Part shown: one piece after another, positions 42,792-51,247 of the stretch | Layout: the number at the start of each line of letters is the position of its first letter | How positions within the stretch are numbered: the stretch's first letter is position 1 | DNA from: CAYSCW01 sp964429795 | GTDB taxonomy: Bacteria > Acidobacteriota > Aminicenantia > Aminicenantales > Aminicenantaceae | Length of the DNA: 64,000 nucleotides | Direction: 5' to 3' | Assembly: GCA_964429795.1 (NCBI GenBank) | Contig: CAYSCW010000014.1 | Span: 1 to 64,000, forward strand | Program-made: the position numbers and the translations under genes | Notes under the pieces: generated by a model | Told to the model about the DNA's origin: nothing | The model's database searches: none | What the model saw: only the letters and a program-made list of their open reading frames with translations

Positions 42792-44021
42792 ATGAAAAAA
42801 ATCCCGCTCCACACAAAGATCTTCATCGGACTGATCCTGGGTGTGGTGGTCGGTTTGGTCTTCGGAGAAAAGGCACGGATCATCGAGCCCGTAGGCACCA
42901 TCTTCCTGCGGCTTATCACCATGATCGTGGTTCCCTTGGTGCTGGTTTCCCTCATGCTGGGAACAGCCAGTTTAGGCGACATCAGAAAATTAGGCCGTAT
43001 CGGCATTAAAACCATAGTCTATTTCATCATCACCACCATGGTAGCTATCTCAGTAGGCCTAGCCTTGGCCAACCTTGTCAAACCTGGTTTGGGGCTGAAC
43101 GAGGAAGTGAGAGCCGAGCTCTACAAGAGCTATGAATCTAAAGCTCAAGTGGGAATCGAAAGGATGGAGGAGAAACCTTCAGCCATAGAAGTCCTCGTGG
43201 ACATCGTTCCCATCAATCCCGTCAAATCCCTTGTCGAAGGGAATATGCTGCAGGTAATCTTCCTGGCGCTTCTCTTCGGCATCATCCTCACCTTGATCAA
43301 GAAGGAAAAGTCTGAAATCTTGATAAAATTTCTGGATGGTCTCAATGACGCCATTATCCAGGTGGTCCACATCGCTATGCGTCTTGCTCCCTACGGTGTT
43401 CTGGCTTTGATCGCCGCAGTGATCGGACAATACGGTGTTAATATCCTGGTGACCCTTCTTAAGTATTCTCTAGTGGTTATTGGAGGCCTGGCAATCTACA
43501 CCCTGGGTATGAACAGTCTTACCTTGAGCCTTCTCGGCCGGATGAACCCCTTTCACTTTTTCAGAGCGGTCAAGGAAGCCATGATTATCGCCTTCTCAAC
43601 GTCCAGCTCAAACGCAGCCCTTCCGGTCAGCATGGAATGTGTGGAGTATATCGGTGTCTCCAGGACGTATTCCAGTTTCGTCATCCCCCTGGGGGCAACT
43701 ATCAACATGGATGGGACCGCTCTCTATCAAGGTGTGGCGGCTGTCTTTATCGCTCAAATCTACGGAATCCCTCTGGGTTTCATGGATCAAGTCACCATCG
43801 TCCTGATGGCCACTCTTGCCTCGGTGGGGGCTGCCGGTGTTCCAGCCGCAGGAATCATCACCTTGGCTATGGTCCTCAAACAGATAGGGATACCGCTGGA
43901 AGGAATCGCCTTGATCCTTGGTGTTGATCGATTTCTTGACATGTGCCGGACAACCACAAACATCGTCGGTGATATGGCCTGTTCTGTGGTCATCAAGGAA
44001 ACAGAAAAAAACAAACAATGA
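42792..44021 (+). CDS. dicarboxylate/amino acid:cation symporter (DAACS family)
   Basis: 409 residues with eight membrane helices and two re-entrant hairpins. HP1 shows AFSTSSSNAALPVSMECVE, TM7 the GATINMDGTALYQGVAAVFIAQ motif, and HP2 ASVGAAGVPAAGIITLAM, which together bind the substrate and sodium or protons in GltP/GltPh-type carriers. The final DRFLDMCRTTTNIVGDM has the Asp, Thr and Asn used for acidic amino acids, with Arg in RTTTNV-like context supporting aspartate/glutamate transport. Its stop overlaps the start of the radical SAM gene (ATGA). Confidence 0.95.
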   Translation: MKKIPLHTKIFIGLILGVVVGLVFGEKARIIEPVGTIFLRLITMIVVPLVLVSLMLGTASLGDIRKLGRIGIKTIVYFIITTMVAISVGLALANLVKPGLGLNEEVRAELYKSYESKAQVGIERMEEKPSAIEVLVDIVPINPVKSLVEGNMLQVIFLALLFGIILTLIKKEKSEILIKFLDGLNDAIIQVVHIAMRLAPYGVLALIAAVIGQYGVNILVTLLKYSLVVIGGLAIYTLGMNSLTLSLLGRMNPFHFFRAVKEAMIIAFSTSSSNAALPVSMECVEYIGVSRTYSSFVIPLGATINMDGTALYQGVAAVFIAQIYGIPLGFMDQVTIVLMATLASVGAAGVPAAGIITLAMVLKQIGIPLEGIALILGVDRFLDMCRTTTNIVGDMACSVVIKETEKNKQ

Positions 44022-44995
44022 TCCTTCTCTCTTACTGGCTCCGTCTAGCCAGACTCTCTGTTCATTATTTCAAAAGATCAACCATCCTCCCCTATCTTCC
44101 TGTACGGACCTGGATCGAATTGACAAGCCACTGTAACTTCGCATGTCCTATCTGCCCTAACAGATTGCTCGATGAGAAAGAGAAGGGATTCATGGATTTT
44201 GGGCTTTTTAAGAAAATCATAGACGAGGCTCAAGATTTTCTCTTCGAGGCAAACCTTGCCCACCGCGGCGAATCTCTCCTCCATCCTCGACTCCTGGAGA
44301 TGATCGCCTATGCCAAGAAAAAGAGATTGTACACCCGCCTCCACACAAATGGCTCTTTGTTATCGGAGAAAATGGCCGAGGGAATCCTCTGCTCTGGTTT
44401 GGATCGGCTTTCTTTTTCCTTTGATGGCCATGATAAAGAAACATATGAAAAGATCAGAGCGGGGGGGCAATTCGAAAAAGCCGTGGACGATATCGTCCGT
44501 TTCTTGGAGATGAAAAAAAGAGCCCGGGCCAAAAAACCTCTCACAGTCATTGAAGTCATCGCCTTTGACCAGGAAAAGACAAATAACTCTTCTTTGGTCA
44601 AAGACAGACTTTTAGCTCTGTTCAAACATCTGCGTCCCAGCAACCTGGTGATCAAACAATCCCACAATTGGGCAGGAGAGTTCAAAGCTGATGAGTCTAA
44701 GGAAGATTATTCCCTCTGTCCGTTTCCGTGGAATACTCTGGCTATATTCTGGAATGGCAACGTGCTCCCTTGTCCTCAGGATTTCTTCGGTCGCAACGTG
44801 GTAGGGAATGTCGAAGATTCCTCTCTACGAAAAATCTGGAACGGGGAAAGGATGATTACCCTGAGGAAAAAATTGGCCATGAGAGATATGGCCGACCTTC
44901 CTACATGTTTGCGCTGCGACAGGATAAGGAGAAAAACCTTCTTGGGCGTTCCCCGGGAATACCTCTGGAAATACATCACCAAAAGGATGCCTTGA
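44018..44995 (+). CDS. radical SAM / SPASM-domain protein
   Basis: 325 residues. The 4Fe-4S site is in LTSHCNFACPICPN (CxxxCxxC), followed by GESLLHPRLLEMIAYAKKK and LSFSFDGHDKETYEKIRAG of the radical SAM barrel. The C-terminal part has CPFPWNTLAIFWNGNVLPCPQDF and LPTCLRCD, a SPASM-type domain for auxiliary clusters. The substrate is unknown; such proteins modify peptides, sugars or lipids. Its overlap with the symporter gene is tight coupling with no obvious functional link. No clear precursor peptide gene is next to it. Confidence 0.9.
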   Translation: MILLSYWLRLARLSVHYFKRSTILPYLPVRTWIELTSHCNFACPICPNRLLDEKEKGFMDFGLFKKIIDEAQDFLFEANLAHRGESLLHPRLLEMIAYAKKKRLYTRLHTNGSLLSEKMAEGILCSGLDRLSFSFDGHDKETYEKIRAGGQFEKAVDDIVRFLEMKKRARAKKPLTVIEVIAFDQEKTNNSSLVKDRLLALFKHLRPSNLVIKQSHNWAGEFKADESKEDYSLCPFPWNTLAIFWNGNVLPCPQDFFGRNVVGNVEDSSLRKIWNGERMITLRKKLAMRDMADLPTCLRCDRIRRKTFLGVPREYLWKYITKRMP

Positions 44996-45013
44996 AAGAC
45001 AGAAGAAAAATCT

Positions 45014-45769
45014 TTAGTCTCTTCTATCCTTAATCTTCTTGGCAGGATTGCCCACAGCCACAGAATGTTCAGACAAGGAGTCAAGCACCACAGCTCCGGC
45101 TCCGATGACACATCCCTTTCCTAGAGTTACCCCATCCAGAACGGTCACCGAAGCCCCTAGCCAACAATCCTCACCGATGGTTATTCCTCCCTTGGTTAGG
45201 GAAGGCTGGAACATGATGGGGATGTCGGTCCTGGAGAAGCTGTGATTCCCACCTGCGACTAGATAGCAGTGGCCGGCCAGAAAAGTGTATCTCCCCACAA
45301 CGATCTTGGTCTCGGAGAGAAGAGAACAGTTGGCTGATATGTTGGCATAATCCTCCAAGCGGATAGATCCGCCCTTGCAGCTGAGGATGGTGTTTCGTCC
45401 GATAATAACATTCTGGCCTATGGTGATTCCTGGATTCTTCTCTCCCTTCGCATCCAGCACCGCATAGTCATCGATAAAGGAGCGGCCGCCAATCGAAATC
45501 TTATGAGGATGGCGGACGGTTATGTTTCGGCCCAAAGCCACTCCCCTCCCCATTTTTCTGAGAAGGAATCGGTAAAAAATCCTCCTCACAAAAATTCCCA
45601 GAGCTCCGGGCACCCAAGAAAAAAGAATGACAATGCACTCGTATTTTACAAACTGGAAAAACCCTCCTTTACCCACAAAAAGGTCTCTGTATTTCTTGAA
45701 AGCAGATTTTTCCTCATCTAGCAAGGCTTTCTGGACGCTTGCTTTCTCCTGTCTTTGCGTATTTTCCAT
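45014..45769 (-). CDS. hexapeptide-repeat acyltransferase (WcaF/NodL type)
   Basis: 251 residues. A basic amphipathic N-terminal region with one hydrophobic patch (ECIVILFSWVPGALGIFV) is followed by left-handed beta-helix repeats (ITIGQNVIIGRNTILSCKGG, VTLGKGCVIGAGAVVLDSL) and the acetyl-CoA site DCWLGASVTVLDGVTLG. It probably acetylates a sugar in the glycan made by the neighbouring glycosyltransferases. It is on the opposite strand to its neighbours and convergent with the radical SAM gene. Confidence 0.9.
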   Translation of the reverse strand: MENTQRQEKASVQKALLDEEKSAFKKYRDLFVGKGGFFQFVKYECIVILFSWVPGALGIFVRRIFYRFLLRKMGRGVALGRNITVRHPHKISIGGRSFIDDYAVLDAKGEKNPGITIGQNVIIGRNTILSCKGGSIRLEDYANISANCSLLSETKIVVGRYTFLAGHCYLVAGGNHSFSRTDIPIMFQPSLTKGGITIGEDCWLGASVTVLDGVTLGKGCVIGAGAVVLDSLSEHSVAVGNPAKKIKDRRD

Positions 45770-45903
45770 CCCTCGATTAGTTTACGTCAAATTATGCGTG
45801 GAGACAAGACATGAAAATTTGACACGAAGCAAAATTCCTATTATAAGTTCTGAGAAAACTGATGCCACGATAAAAAGTTAATTTAAGGCGCTAGAGGCAA
45901 CAT

Positions 45904-47010
45904 ATGCAAGATAAAATCATAAAAAGCGACTGTGTCTTCTTCAGAGGAGATAAACCCTGCCAGTACAAACGCCTGTGTGAGGAATGCCCTCATTATACGC
46001 CCTTTCCTGCCAAGATACTGGTTATTAAAGGAAGAGCGATGGGGGATGTCCTGAGAACCACAGCCCTGCTACCTGGCCTGAAAAGAAAATATCCCCAAAG
46101 TCATATCACCTGGCTTGTAGACGAAGAGAGCACGGATCTTCTCCTCAACAATCCTTTTATCGACAGGATTGTGCCTTTCCGATGGCAGGAAATCCTGAGA
46201 TTTCTTGAGGAGGAATATGACATCCTCATCTCCCTGGATAAAGAAATTCTCTCCACTGCATTAGCTACAAAAATTAAAAGCAGCAAAAAGTTTGGATTTG
46301 GGATCAATGCCCATGGCCATCTGACAATATTTAACAAAGCCAGTCATTATGCCTATCGCTTGGGAATCAATGATCAACTGAAATTCCAGGCAAATAAAAA
46401 AACATACCAGGAGATCATCTATGAAGCCTGTGAGCTGGATTACCAAAAAGACCGGTATGTCTTTGAATTGAGAGAAGAAGACAGAAAAAGAGCAGAAACA
46501 TTCTTCAAAAAGAACAAATTAACCAGGGATTCTGCATGGATCGGTCTCAACACGGGAGCGGGCTCGAGGTTCGAAACCAAGAGATGGCCAAAGGAAAGGT
46601 TTCTTCAACTTATTCGCCTACTGACTGAAAAACAAAAGGCGACTGTTTTCCTCTTGGGAGGAGAAAAGGAAGAGAAGACCAACGCTTGGCTCAAAAAAAA
46701 ATCGCAGGGCAAAGTCTATAACACAGGAAGCTACAACGCTCTTCGGGAGTTTACAGGATTCCTTTCCTCCCTGGATCTGGTGGTCAGTTCCGACTCCCTG
46801 GCCATGCACCTCGCTCTGGCTTTAAACAAGAAAGTCGTAGTGCTTTTTGGATCCACTGCCCCTCAAGAAATTGAGTTGTATGGGTTGGGCAAGAAAATCT
46901 TTGCTGGCGTCGATTGCGCACCTTGTTATAAAGAGACATGCCCAGATATGAAGTGCATGAAAGCAATCACAGCTGAAGAAGTGTACAAAGAAATCAAAAA
47001 ACTTCTCTAA
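45904..47010 (+). CDS. GT9-family (heptosyltransferase-like) glycosyltransferase with Cys-rich N-terminus
   Basis: 368 residues. The N-terminal 28 residues contain four Cys (C10, C19, C25, C28 in CVFFRGDKPCQYKRLCEEC), a possible small zinc site not normal for GT9. The GT9 core starts KILVIKGRAMGDVLRTTALLPGLK and has FLLGGEKEEKTNAWLKK and VVSSDSLAMHLALALNKKVVVLFG, the ADP-heptose binding site. A further Cys cluster (CAPCYKETCPDMKC) lies near the C-terminus, as in some heptosyltransferases. It probably adds heptose to lipopolysaccharide core, in line with rfaE2 at 27455. Confidence 0.93.
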   Translation: MQDKIIKSDCVFFRGDKPCQYKRLCEECPHYTPFPAKILVIKGRAMGDVLRTTALLPGLKRKYPQSHITWLVDEESTDLLLNNPFIDRIVPFRWQEILRFLEEEYDILISLDKEILSTALATKIKSSKKFGFGINAHGHLTIFNKASHYAYRLGINDQLKFQANKKTYQEIIYEACELDYQKDRYVFELREEDRKRAETFFKKNKLTRDSAWIGLNTGAGSRFETKRWPKERFLQLIRLLTEKQKATVFLLGGEKEEKTNAWLKKKSQGKVYNTGSYNALREFTGFLSSLDLVVSSDSLAMHLALALNKKVVVLFGSTAPQEIELYGLGKKIFAGVDCAPCYKETCPDMKCMKAITAEEVYKEIKKLL

Positions 47011-47020
47011 GCGATGGTCA

Positions 47021-47758
47021 GTGAATAAAAAGGTCGTCATCGTTATTTCCACCTATAATGAAAGGGAGAATATCCAAGAGTTACTCCTGAGAATTCTGGA
47101 TTTAAAAACCTCAGAACACCTTATACTCCTGGTTGTGGACGATGATTCTCCCGATGGAACAGCAGATGCTGTCTCTTCTCTTGCTCAAAGAAAAAAAGAC
47201 ATCCATCTTCTGGTACGTAAAGGTAAAAGGGGACGTGGGTCTGCAGGGATCGAAGGGTTCAAGAAAGCTTTGACCCTTCACCCCCATTACGTCCTGGAAA
47301 TGGACGCGGATTTATCCCATCGTCCAGAGGAAATTCCCCGGCTCCTGAAAGCCATCGATAAGTGTGACGTGGCCATCGGCTCCAGGTTTGTCCCAGGAGG
47401 AAGAGATGCCGAGCGTAACATCAGACGAAAATTCATCACCTTCCTGGTGAGATATTTCCTTCGCTTCTACCTGAAGATACCGGCTAAAGATGTTTCTTCC
47501 GGCTTTCGCTGTTTCAGGGAGGAGGTTCTAGAAAAGATTGATCTGGACAGCCTGAAATCCGAGGGCCCTTCCCTTGTTCAAGAAATCCTCTATAAGGCCT
47601 TTCTCTTGGGATACAAAATAGAGGAAGTACCCATCACCTTCCAGGATAGAAAAAAAGGGGAAACAAAGCTTACTCTCTCTACCCTTTTTAAGACTTTCCT
47701 CTTCAATTGGAGGCTTAAAAAAAGGACAAGAGCCTCATTATCTGAAAAGGGAAGATAA
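47021..47758 (+). CDS. GT2 dolichyl-phosphate-mannose-synthase-like glycosyltransferase
   Basis: 245 residues without membrane anchor. VISTYNERENIQELL at the start, VVDDDSPDGTADAV, and the DXD in EMDADLSHRPEEIP, all as in DPM1-type enzymes. RGRGSAGIEGFKKAL and SSGFRCFREEVLE complete the match. The start is GTG 47021, 10 bp after the GT9 stop. It makes a polyprenyl-linked sugar, probably for the same envelope pathway. Confidence 0.92.
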   Translation: MNKKVVIVISTYNERENIQELLLRILDLKTSEHLILLVVDDDSPDGTADAVSSLAQRKKDIHLLVRKGKRGRGSAGIEGFKKALTLHPHYVLEMDADLSHRPEEIPRLLKAIDKCDVAIGSRFVPGGRDAERNIRRKFITFLVRYFLRFYLKIPAKDVSSGFRCFREEVLEKIDLDSLKSEGPSLVQEILYKAFLLGYKIEEVPITFQDRKKGETKLTLSTLFKTFLFNWRLKKRTRASLSEKGR

Positions 47759-47798
47759 GTATTGAGGGAAACCATCTTCCTGATACAGGGCTAATTTA

Positions 47799-48608
47799 AT
47801 GAAAAAGAGCAGAAGAAAAGCCCTCGGCCAACATTTCCTCACCAACCGCACTCTCCTCAGAAAAATCGTAAAGACAATCAATCCTCAGCCAGAAGACCTG
47901 GTCATAGAGGTAGGTGCGGGCAAAGGAGTCTTGACTTCTCCTTTAGCCCAGGAAGCAGGAAAAGTCATCGCCATCGAGAGGGACGGTTCATTCATTCCAA
48001 CGCTACGAAGAAAACACATGCCCCATCTTCTGATCTTAGAAAAAGATGTTTTGAAAGTTGATTTTAAAAACCTTTTAGAAAAGGAAAAAGATGCCTTCAA
48101 GAAGGTCAAGCTGGTGGGAAACTTGCCTTATTCCATCTCCTCTCCTCTACTCTTTAAGATCCTTCAAGACAAAGAGCTCTTTTCAGAGTGCGTTTTTCTT
48201 CTCCAGAAAGAAGTGGCCCAGAGAGTGTGTGCCAAACCGGGATCAAAAAAGTTTGCTCCTCTTTCCATCATTTTCCAAATCCATTTTTCAACGCAGATCC
48301 ATGCCCTCATCCCTCCCCAGGCCTTCTCTCCGCCTCCCCAAGTAGAATCGGCATTGATCTCCTTAAAAAGGAGACGCTCCCCTCTCTTTCACATAGAAAA
48401 CGACGCCCTCTTTCTAGAACTCCTTAAGGGTGCGTTCCGGCACAGGAGAAAGACTCTTCACAACAACCTGGAAAGGCTCGATCTTTCCTCCTCCTTAATC
48501 CATAAAGCTTTCCAAAATCTTGACATAAAAAAAGATGCTCGTCCCGAACAGCTCACCATCTCCCAATTCGTCAGCCTCTTCGATTTCATACATTCAGAAA
48601 AAACCTGA
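47799..48608 (+). CDS. rsmA: 16S rRNA dimethyladenosine transferase RsmA (KsgA)
   Basis: 269 residues. Dimethylates A1518 and A1519 of 16S rRNA, a late step of small-subunit assembly. Motifs: KALGQHFLTNRTLLRKIV, EVGAGKGVLTSPLAQEA and the catalytic NLPYSIS (KLVGNLPYSISSPLLF). The C-terminal helix domain is present. It closes the plus-strand run and is followed by the compound repeat. Confidence 0.97.
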   Translation: MKKSRRKALGQHFLTNRTLLRKIVKTINPQPEDLVIEVGAGKGVLTSPLAQEAGKVIAIERDGSFIPTLRRKHMPHLLILEKDVLKVDFKNLLEKEKDAFKKVKLVGNLPYSISSPLLFKILQDKELFSECVFLLQKEVAQRVCAKPGSKKFAPLSIIFQIHFSTQIHALIPPQAFSPPPQVESALISLKRRRSPLFHIENDALFLELLKGAFRHRRKTLHNNLERLDLSSSLIHKAFQNLDIKKDARPEQLTISQFVSLFDFIHSEKT

Positions 48609-48632
48609 AAAGGAGACGGTTCTTCTCCCTGA

Positions 48633-48898
48633 AAGCATCTCCAAATTCACGATGGGTGAATATATTTCATCCAGTTAGGTAGTGAGGCGTCTGTTCCTGT
48701 CCATCCGAAGCCCACAGTGGAGGAAGGGAGAGTCTTTGGCGAAGATGGAAGGGAACCGGCGCTTTTACTCAAGATTGTCCCAATTAGGCGGCGGTTCTTA
48801 TCCATCCGAAGCCCATAGTGGAGGGTGGGAGGGTCTTGGCAAGGATGGATAGAAACCGGCGCTTTTATTAGCTATCAAGGAAGTGGAGATGCTATCCC
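48633..48898 (+). repeat. MITE-like repeat family A, compound copy with two hairpin units
   Basis: Left terminus AAAGCATCTCCAAATTCACG and right terminus AGTGGAGATGCTATCCC enclose two tandem hairpin units. The second has arms GGTTCTTATCCATCC (48793-48807) and GGATGGATAGAAACC (48843-48857). The repeated part includes GAAGCCCAcAGTGGAGG/GAAGCCCATAGTGGAGG. It occupies most of the 341-bp gap between rsmA and ftsK. Confidence 0.85.
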
Positions 48899-48949
48899 TC
48901 TTCTTTCTCTCTTTCAGTAGAAAAAACAAATGTGCTATAATTTTTCTTA

Positions 48950-51247
48950 ATGAAAAAAAAGAAAAAGAAGAGATCAACTCCATCTGTTCAGAAAACCAAA
49001 AGAAAAAAAAGAATCAGAACCTCTGAAATCATCGCTGTCCTCTTGGTATTTCTGGCCCTTTTCATCTTCATCAGTCTCATAAGCTATGATTCAAAAGATC
49101 CTTCTTGGGCCAACGCCACTCCTTCCAATCAAAAAATTCACAACTATGCAGGAAGAGCAGGAGCATCCCTCTCGGAGGCCCTCCTTCAGTTTTTGGGATT
49201 TGGAGTTTTCCTCATTCCTGTTGCCCTGATCTATCTCGGCTACGCCATGTTCTTCCCCAGCCAACGTCTCTTTCTCAAAACTGTAGGCTCTTTCCTCTTC
49301 ATCATCATCTTCGGAGCCCTTCTGTTCATGTTCTTCGATCGATTTGCCTGGAGAGGAACCGAGATACAGGCGGGAGGGATCATGGGAAACCTGGTTTCGT
49401 CAGTCCTTGTCCGTTACCTGAACTCGGTAGGAACCATCTTGGTCTTTATCAGCCTTCTCGTTCTCCTTCTCATCTTCTTTACCAGGATATCCCTCAAGAA
49501 TATCTTCGACATCTTCTCTCGACTTTTCCAATTCTTCTTCAAAGAGATCCGGATTAAAATCATCCAATACCAGAAGGACAAACAGCGAGAAAAGATGCGC
49601 AAAAGGGTGGTGGAGAAATATTCCATCCCTCCTGAGCTTCGAGAGGAGAAGAAGGCTATCAAAGAAAAGAAAGACATTCGGCCAGAAGAAAAAGTCAAGC
49701 CTGAACCTGTGCTTTCAACTCCTCCTAAACCACCCACGGCAGAGAAATTTCTTTTTCCCGAGCTGGAAAAAAAAGGAGATTACCAGTTTCCTCCTTATAG
49801 CCTTTTAGACCCGGGTAAGCCTCAGGAAAAGATCGACAAGGATGAGCTTTTCGATAAGAAACAACGCATCGAAGAAAAGCTCAAGGAATTTCGTGTGGAA
49901 GGGGAGGTCCGGGAATATCATCCTGGACCTGTCATCACCACCTATGAATTCTATCCGTATCCGGGAATCAAAGTCAGCCAAGTGGCCAACCTTTCGGAAG
50001 ACCTCTCTCTGGCTTTAGGAGCAGAATCTGTGCGGATCCAGAGAATTCCTGGAAAATCAACCCTGGGTGTGGAGGTCCCCAACAACAAAAGAGAAATCAT
50101 CAAAGTCAGGGATATCCTTCAATCGGAAAAATTCTGCCGGTCACCATCCAAACTGACCTTTGCCCTAGGAAAAACCATCCATGGAGAAGTCTACATCACC
50201 GATCTTTCTATCATGCCCCATCTTCTCATCGCTGGAGCCACTGGAACAGGAAAGAGCGTGGCTCTCAATGCCCTCATCGCTAGCATCCTCTACAAGGCCT
50301 CTCCAGAGCAAGTCAAGCTGATCCTTATCGATCCTAAACGACTGGAATTCTCAGTTTATGATGGAATCCCCCATCTTCTCTGCCCGGTGGTGCGAGACCC
50401 CAAGAAAGCAGGGTCGATTCTGCTGGACACCATCAAAAAAATGGAAGACCGATACCAGAAACTAGGATACTTGAGAGTCAGGAACATCGAGCAATACAAC
50501 CAACGGATAAAAACCATACTCAATGAGAAAAAAGGTCAACTCAGCAAAGAAGAAAAAGCCTCCCTTAAGTTTCTCCCCTATCTTGTTATCATTATCGATG
50601 AATTGGCCGAGCTGATGATGATCGGTGCCCAGGATGTGGAGTACAGCATCGCCCGGTTGGCCCAGTTGGCCCGGGCTGTGGGCATACATCTGGTGATGGC
50701 CACACAGCGTCCCTCTATCGATGTGATCACAGGAACCATCAAAAACAACTTTTCCAGCCGCATAGCTTTCCGCGTCCCTTCAAAGGTGGACTCCCGGATC
50801 ATCCTTGATTCGGCTGGCGCGGACAAGCTGCTCGGTCTAGGAGATATGCTCTTCATGCCCCCCAATTATCCGCGGCTCATCCGACTGCACTGTTCCTATA
50901 TTTCTCTGCCTGAAATCACCCGGCTAGTCCGGTTTGTCAAGCAGCAGGGAAAGCCCAGTTATGACGAAAAAATAGTCGATGTCCTTAAAAGACCGGCTAC
51001 TCACGATGAGGAGGAATGGGGAGAAAAAGATGCCCTTTACGATAAGGCCCTGGAGCTTATCCTCCTTACAGGACAGGCTTCGTCTTCCTACCTCCAGAGG
51101 AAGCTCAAATTGGGCTATGCCCGAGCCGCACGGATCATCGATCAGATGGAGCAAGAGGGAATCCTCGGTCCATCTGAGGGGAGTAAACCCAGAGAAATAC
51201 TCGTCGATCCCCGATCATTTCTGAAAAAGATGAATGAGGAGAAATGA
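48950..51247 (+). CDS. ftsK: DNA translocase FtsK
   Basis: 765 residues, a short FtsK/SpoIIIE form. A Lys-rich N-terminus and four membrane helices (about 26-180, EIIAVLLVFLALFIFISLIS and following) anchor it at the septum; a charged linker follows. The motor has Walker A AGATGTGKSVALNALIA, YLVIIIDELAELMM and MATQRPSIDVITGTIKNN. The C-terminal winged helix (gamma) that reads KOPS-type sites is present (LKLGYARAARIIDQMEQEGI). A TATAAT lies at 48936-48941, only 8 nt before the ATG, so the message may have almost no leader. The next gene starts directly at its stop. Confidence 0.97.
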   Translation: MKKKKKKRSTPSVQKTKRKKRIRTSEIIAVLLVFLALFIFISLISYDSKDPSWANATPSNQKIHNYAGRAGASLSEALLQFLGFGVFLIPVALIYLGYAMFFPSQRLFLKTVGSFLFIIIFGALLFMFFDRFAWRGTEIQAGGIMGNLVSSVLVRYLNSVGTILVFISLLVLLLIFFTRISLKNIFDIFSRLFQFFFKEIRIKIIQYQKDKQREKMRKRVVEKYSIPPELREEKKAIKEKKDIRPEEKVKPEPVLSTPPKPPTAEKFLFPELEKKGDYQFPPYSLLDPGKPQEKIDKDELFDKKQRIEEKLKEFRVEGEVREYHPGPVITTYEFYPYPGIKVSQVANLSEDLSLALGAESVRIQRIPGKSTLGVEVPNNKREIIKVRDILQSEKFCRSPSKLTFALGKTIHGEVYITDLSIMPHLLIAGATGTGKSVALNALIASILYKASPEQVKLILIDPKRLEFSVYDGIPHLLCPVVRDPKKAGSILLDTIKKMEDRYQKLGYLRVRNIEQYNQRIKTILNEKKGQLSKEEKASLKFLPYLVIIIDELAELMMIGAQDVEYSIARLAQLARAVGIHLVMATQRPSIDVITGTIKNNFSSRIAFRVPSKVDSRIILDSAGADKLLGLGDMLFMPPNYPRLIRLHCSYISLPEITRLVRFVKQQGKPSYDEKIVDVLKRPATHDEEEWGEKDALYDKALELILLTGQASSSYLQRKLKLGYARAARIIDQMEQEGILGPSEGSKPREILVDPRSFLKKMNEEK

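Noticed and set aside
18301..48898. Spaced repeats as a CRISPR array
   Set aside because: Copies are 7-20 kb apart, lie in different intergenic gaps, and have terminal inverted repeats; no cas genes are present.
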